NCBI GenBank assembly: GCA_025454185.1
Contig: JALOOY010000003.1
Location: forward strand, 1 to 16,173
Direction: 5' to 3'
DNA: 16,173 nucleotides
Origin: Thermodesulfobacteriota bacterium
GTDB lineage: Bacteria; Desulfobacterota; RBG-13-43-22
Part shown: one piece after another, positions 12,590 to 16,173 of the stretch
Numbering within the stretch: the stretch's first letter is position 1
How the letters are laid out: the number at the start of each line of letters is the position of its first letter
Program-made: the position numbers and the translations under genes
Notes under the pieces: model-generated
Database searches by the model: none
Seen by the model: the letters and a program-made list of their open reading frames with translations, nothing else
What the model was told of the DNA's origin: nothing

Positions 12590-14782
12590 TCAGTACGTTA
12601 GAAAAAGTCCGGCCCCCAGACCGTACTCCGAATGATAGCGGGCCTCCAGGAAAAACCGGCGGGACAACCGCCAGCGGGCCCCTACCGAACCCTTCCAAAT
12701 TTCCTCTGTATCATAGCGGACCTCCCCGAATAGGCTCAAACGGTCCGTCACCTGCAGCTCCCGCTCCAGTCCGAGACGCAGCACCCCCTCGTGGGTCACC
12801 CAAACCCGGCTTCTTAGCAGCAGGGGCAACAGTAAATCGAAGCCGAAGACACCGACCGTTTCCTCCCGGGTAAAATGCGCGCCGGCAAAAGCGGAAAAAA
12901 ACCGGTTGACATACCGGCTGTAGAGGACCTCGGCCTCGTTAGCCCCTGTTTCCCAGCCGTTTTCCCAATGGAGGCTCAGGGTGTTCCGGGTATTGGCTGC
13001 GGTCAGCCTTCCTTCACTCATCTGGCTGAGCAGGGAAAAATCGAACCAGGCGTACCAGGGGTCGTGCCGCAGATGGTTGCTTTCCCGGGACCGGTATTCG
13101 ACCAGGTCGGGGTCCACGACACTGCCCTCGTAATGGACGATCTGGTGCATGCCTGCTTCCATGTGGTAGAGGATATGGCAGTGCAGCAGCCAATCCTTCT
13201 CCTCGTCGGCCTGGAACTCGATCGACTGGGCGGCCAGGGGGGGCAGATCAAAAGTGTGTTTGAGCGGGGCCTGATCTCCCTGGCCGTTCAGGACCCGGAA
13301 AAAATGGCCGTGGAGATGAATGGGGTGGTGCATCATGGTATCGTTCACGAAATCGATGCGGACGTTCTCGCCCTTGCGGATAAGGATCACGTCGGATTCC
13401 CTGAGGGTTCGGTCATTGAAGGTCCAGACATAGCGTTCCATGTCTCCCGTGGCCCGCAGGTCGATCCGCCTACCGGGCCGGGCCGGATCCAGGGCGGTCC
13501 GAGTCCTGGCGCGCAGATAGGCATAGGGTGCGGGGGGCCTTTCCTGGGCCGGCTCGGAAACCGCCAAGGTCGTTTCTGCCGCATGATGTCCGTGGCCGGC
13601 AAGATGAACGACCGGCGGCTGGTCCTTTTCCGCTCCCGCGGCATCAGGACCGGAGTGGCGACCCGAGGCGGCGGCCCCCGGTCGCTCCGTTTCATGGATT
13701 CGAATGATCGGCGGGGCCTCTCCGGGGCTCCCAGGACCGCCATGGCCCATCTGGCTGTGCCAGCGGTAGAGAACCGGTTTGGGGATATCCGGCGGCGCCA
13801 TGGTAGACCCTTGTCCCAGAAAAACGGAAGCCCGTCCGGAGCCGTCCTGGGCCGTGGCCCGGATCTCCAGGGAGGCCGGTTTGGGGGGCATCCGAAGCAG
13901 AACATCATAAGTCTCCGCCACGGCCATGAGCAAGCGTCGAACCTCCAGCGGTTCCACGTCCGGGCCGTCGGCCGCCACCACAGTCAAGGGACCGCCCCCG
14001 GACTGTACATAGAAATAAGTAGAGGCCGCGGCGTTGATGAGGCGCAGCCGGACTCTTTCACCGGGCAGAGCCTCCAAATTTGATTCCACTTTTCCGTTGA
14101 TCAGGAACCGGTCGTAACCTACGTCCGAAATATCCATGGGTGGCATGCGGTCCCACCACTGTCCCAGGACTTCTTGGAAAGCCCCGGCCCGCCAGGCCCC
14201 GGCCAGGCTGGGGACCGTCCCTTTTTTAAGGGCATAATACCCGCTGCCCCGTTTCAGCATCCGCAGCACTTCGGTGGGGTCCTCGTCGGTCCAGTCGGAC
14301 AAGACCAGCACATAGTCCCGATCGAACGGTTCCGCCCCCCCGCGGGGATGGATAACCAGGGACCCGTAAACGCCACGCTGTTCCTGCAGACCGGTGTGGG
14401 AATGATACCAATAGGTGCCGGACTGGATTAGGGGGAACTCAAAGGTGTGCGTTTTCCCCGGTAAAATGGGGGGCGTGGTCAGATAGGGGACGCCGTCCTC
14501 CCGGTTGGGGAGCAGGATGCCGTGCCAGTGGATGGAGGTTTCCGTGTTCAGCTTATTGTGGACCCGGATCCGCGCCCGGTCTCCTTCGCTGAAAACGAGG
14601 GTCGGACCCGGGACGAGGCCATTGATGGTCAAGGCTTGTACCGGCCGGCCGGTAAAATTGACCTCCCGGGTCTCAATGAACAGATCATATTCCACCAGGG
14701 CCGAATGCGCCCCTGTGGTGACCAAAGTCAGGCAGCAAACCGCCAGCAAGAACCTACCGAACCAGAAAGCCAAAATTTTCAA
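12590..14782 (-). CDS. Multicopper oxidase (CopA-like) with C-terminal CopB-like beta-barrel tail
   Basis: A periplasm-directed laccase-type oxidase, likely oxidising Cu(I) in copper tolerance. It has 730 residues, with a signal peptide to about residue 28. Copper ligands are complete: HWHG (85-88), HSH (127-129), HPIHLHGH (486-493) and HCHILYHMEAGM (534-545), giving type 1, 2 and 3 sites. A His/Met-containing loop (342-400, with GHGHH) may bind extra copper. From about 600 the sequence changes to alternating polar and aromatic strands ending in a terminal Tyr (AGLFLTY), like the outer-membrane CopB family. The start is TTG at 14782, supported by GGGAGG 5 nt ahead and the signal peptide directly after it. 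No copZ, copper ATPase or cueR is nearby. The gene lies downstream of mutY but has its own probable promoter. Confidence 0.92.
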   Translation of the reverse strand: MKILAFWFGRFLLAVCCLTLVTTGAHSALVEYDLFIETREVNFTGRPVQALTINGLVPGPTLVFSEGDRARIRVHNKLNTETSIHWHGILLPNREDGVPYLTTPPILPGKTHTFEFPLIQSGTYWYHSHTGLQEQRGVYGSLVIHPRGGAEPFDRDYVLVLSDWTDEDPTEVLRMLKRGSGYYALKKGTVPSLAGAWRAGAFQEVLGQWWDRMPPMDISDVGYDRFLINGKVESNLEALPGERVRLRLINAAASTYFYVQSGGGPLTVVAADGPDVEPLEVRRLLMAVAETYDVLLRMPPKPASLEIRATAQDGSGRASVFLGQGSTMAPPDIPKPVLYRWHSQMGHGGPGSPGEAPPIIRIHETERPGAAASGRHSGPDAAGAEKDQPPVVHLAGHGHHAAETTLAVSEPAQERPPAPYAYLRARTRTALDPARPGRRIDLRATGDMERYVWTFNDRTLRESDVILIRKGENVRIDFVNDTMMHHPIHLHGHFFRVLNGQGDQAPLKHTFDLPPLAAQSIEFQADEEKDWLLHCHILYHMEAGMHQIVHYEGSVVDPDLVEYRSRESNHLRHDPWYAWFDFSLLSQMSEGRLTAANTRNTLSLHWENGWETGANEAEVLYSRYVNRFFSAFAGAHFTREETVGVFGFDLLLPLLLRSRVWVTHEGVLRLGLERELQVTDRLSLFGEVRYDTEEIWKGSVGARWRLSRRFFLEARYHSEYGLGAGLFLTY

Positions 14783-14832
14783 AAACGCCTCCCTGCTGCG
14801 AATTTGGATTCATTAGGATCCGGGCTCTTTTT

Positions 14833-14860
14833 ATTGTAGCATTTTCGTCGGTAATTACAA
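14833..14860 (-). promoter_or_regulatory. Possible promoter of the multicopper oxidase
   Basis: On the minus strand TTGTAA (14860-14855), a 16-nt spacer and TACAAT (14838-14833) stand about 50 nt ahead of the TTG start. The -10 match is good and the -35 is fair. I see no clear CueR or CopR operator around it. Confidence 0.4.
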
Positions 14861-14879
14861 CTTTAATGGTCGGGGCGGA

Positions 14880-15977
14880 CTATCCCCTCTGGGGCCTGAA
14901 GGGCAGATGGCCGTGTTCCGTCAAACGTTCGATTACCCGTCGGTCCGCCCGTGGAAAGGCATAATGGTTTAATTCCTCAGGTTTCACCCAGCGATAATCC
15001 TGTATGCCGATTTTCTGAATGCGTCCCTTCCGGTGACGGCAAAAAAAGGTATGGAGGGTAATCTTGAAATGGCTGTAGGCATGCCGAACCTGCAGGAAAG
15101 GCTCCCCCACCGTAATTTCGATGGCCAGCTCTTCCGTGATCTCCCGCTTCAGACAGGCCTCCAGGGTCTCCCCGGGCTGCTGCTTTCCGCCGGGGAATTC
15201 CCACAACCCGCCCAGCAGTCCCTTTTCCGGCCGCCGGGTGATCAGGATTTTTCCGGCCTTGCGGATTACCGCCGCGGTGACATCAAAATGAGGGATTTTC
15301 TTGGCCGGTTTTTTTACGGGCAGTTCGGTGGCATCTCCCTTTATTCTGGCTTGACACCCTTTTCGCAGGGGACATCGGGCGCACCCCGGGTCCTTCGGCA
15401 GACAGATCAGGGCCCCCAGTTCCATGAGAGCCTCGTTGAAAGAACCGGGTTTTTTTTCAGGCAGGACTGCGGCCGCCTTCTGCCATAATGTCTTCCCCGT
15501 CTCCGATTGGTCGAGGGGCCGGGTAATATGATAAAAACGGCTCAAGACCCGTTTGACATTTCCATCCAGGATCGGAAAAGGCCTGTTGAATGCCAGGCTC
15601 AAGATGGCCCCGGCCGTCGATCGCCCGATACCGGGAATTTGAATCAACCGGTTGTAATCCGAAGGAATTTCACCTCCATGATCCTGCCGGACCAGGCGGG
15701 CGCCCTGGTGCAGATGAAGAGCCCGGCGGTAATACCCCAACCCTTCCCAGGCTTTCAAGACCTGGTCCAGGGGGGCCTGGGCCAGAGCCCCGACGTCCGG
15801 AAATAATTCCATGAATCGCCGGTAATACCCTTCCGCCTGATCGACCCGGGTCTGCTGGAGCATGATCTCCGAGACCCAGACCGAATAGGGGCGGCGGTCT
15901 CTACGCCAGGGTAGGTCCCGTTTATTTTTCCGGAACCAGTCCCGTAATTTTTCGGTAGGGAAAGGATGAGGTGGCAT
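14880..15977 (-). CDS. mutY: Adenine DNA glycosylase MutY
   Basis: MutY removes adenine mispaired with 8-oxoguanine, preventing G:C to T:A mutations. The 365-residue protein is full length. The catalytic Glu37 lies in SEIMLQQTRV and the helix-hairpin-helix in IPGIGRSTAGAI (114-125), with catalytic Asp138 in ILDGNVKRVL. The 4Fe-4S ligands Cys192, Cys199, Cys202 and Cys208 keep the C-x6-C-x2-C-x5-C spacing. The C-terminal Nudix-like domain that reads 8-oxoG is present. Unusually, its Nudix box appears intact (Gly264, Glu270, REITEEL 278-284), whereas MutY often has a degraded one. The ATG at 15977 is the only plausible start because an in-frame stop lies at 15996-15998. It has no Shine-Dalgarno and directly follows a hairpin and U-tract. 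Confidence 0.95.
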   Translation of the reverse strand: MPPHPFPTEKLRDWFRKNKRDLPWRRDRRPYSVWVSEIMLQQTRVDQAEGYYRRFMELFPDVGALAQAPLDQVLKAWEGLGYYRRALHLHQGARLVRQDHGGEIPSDYNRLIQIPGIGRSTAGAILSLAFNRPFPILDGNVKRVLSRFYHITRPLDQSETGKTLWQKAAAVLPEKKPGSFNEALMELGALICLPKDPGCARCPLRKGCQARIKGDATELPVKKPAKKIPHFDVTAAVIRKAGKILITRRPEKGLLGGLWEFPGGKQQPGETLEACLKREITEELAIEITVGEPFLQVRHAYSHFKITLHTFFCRHRKGRIQKIGIQDYRWVKPEELNHYAFPRADRRVIERLTEHGHLPFRPQRG

Positions 15978-15979
15978 AT

Positions 15980-16009
15980 AAAAAAGGACGGCCTGTTACC
16001 GGACCGTCC
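15980..16009 (-). terminator. Terminator-like hairpin abutting the mutY start
   Basis: On the minus strand GGACGG (16009-16004) pairs with CCGTCC (15991-15986), and an inner GG/CC pair is possible. Six U residues follow (15985-15980). This would end transcripts of the upstream minus-strand gene whose stop is at 16045. The mutY ATG begins only two bases after the U-tract. On the plus strand the hairpin is also followed by T residues, so it may act in both directions. Confidence 0.6.
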
Positions 16010-16012
16010 CTT

Positions 16013-16041
16013 TTTATAAACGGATTCGATTGATTTGTAAA
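16013..16041 (-). promoter_or_regulatory. Probable mutY promoter overlapping the terminator
   Basis: On the minus strand TTTACA (16041-16036), a 17-nt spacer and TATAAA (16018-16013) form a good sigma70-like pair. The expected start near 16006 falls inside the 5' arm of the hairpin, so a transcript from here would lack part of the stem. The resulting leader would be about 28 nt with no clear Shine-Dalgarno. Confidence 0.5.
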
Positions 16042-16044
16042 AAA

Positions 16045-16173
16045 CTATTTGGCCCTGGTCTCCTCCGGCAGTGGCGGTACCTGATCGGTCTCAAAGACCG
16101 CGATCAGCCGGTTATTCTGGTAGCGGCCGTGTTCTTTCCGGGAAACGTTCTTGGGGCTGTATTGGTCCCCCAC
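16045..16173 (-). CDS. C-terminal 42 residues of an unrecognised protein (partial)
   Basis: The window edge cuts this minus-strand gene. The visible end has 42 codons and a TAG stop (16047-16045). It is soluble and charged, with SRKEHGRYQNNRLIAVFETD followed by a Pro-rich tail PPLPEETRAK. I do not recognise the family. The frame is open to the edge, codon use is GC-rich like the neighbours, and a terminator-like hairpin follows the stop within about 40 nt, all of which support a real gene end. Confidence 0.6.
   Translation of the reverse strand: MGDQYSPKNVSRKEHGRYQNNRLIAVFETDQVPPLPEETRAK

Noticed and set aside
12875..14083. Long plus-strand open frame of 402 codons
   Set aside because: It is fully antisense to the multicopper oxidase, whose copper motifs are complete. 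No domain or start signal supports it.
9847..14782. Hybrid kinase as a dedicated copper sensor for the oxidase
   Set aside because: The genes converge and share no promoter, the kinase has no periplasmic sensor or copper motif, and no DNA-binding response regulator is nearby. Adjacency alone is not enough.

Overview
The window looks like ordinary chromosome from a GC-rich, Gram-negative bacterium, most likely one of the former Deltaproteobacteria (Desulfobacterota, Syntrophobacterales-like). This rests on overall protein style, multi-PAS hybrid signalling, outer-membrane copper handling and a style of intergenic short repeat. No rRNA or other taxonomic marker is present, so the assignment is an inference.

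Layout. 1-185 is intergenic and carries 7-nt tandem repeats arranged as a large inverted repeat. 186-3338 (minus) is a tightly packed operon: an unrecognised protein, an ABC ATPase, an ABC-2 permease and a lipoprotein SppA-type protease. The first three are joined by 4-nt stop/start overlaps. 3458-3679 (plus) is a small receiver-like protein. 3924-5168 (plus) is an AmpG-family muropeptide permease. Next comes a lower-GC PIN/RHH toxin-antitoxin pair (5226-5878), followed by a broken remnant of a second ampG copy (about 5964-6203). 6318-8311 (plus) holds an MBL-fold hydrolase, a small unrecognised protein and a YihG-like acyltransferase. 8332-9622 (minus) holds a membrane protein and an alpha/beta hydrolase. 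9847-12555 (plus) is a four-PAS hybrid histidine kinase with an attached receiver. 12590-14782 (minus) is a multicopper oxidase with a CopB-like beta-barrel tail. 14880-15977 (minus) is MutY. 16045-16173 (minus) is the end of an unrecognised gene cut by the window edge.

How the parts may work together. The transporter and SppA operon and AmpG point to envelope upkeep. The oxidase would detoxify copper in the periplasm or at the outer membrane. The hybrid kinase converges on the oxidase gene, but nothing in the sequence proves that it controls it.

The most notable points are five intergenic tracts with a shared 7-nt period but different unit sequences, the oxidase/beta-barrel fusion, the toxin-antitoxin pair lying between ampG and its decayed paralogue with an apparently leaderless toxin message, and a terminator-like hairpin lying directly on the mutY start. 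I see no CRISPR array, tRNA, rRNA, transposase or phage gene, and no clear new multi-gene system.
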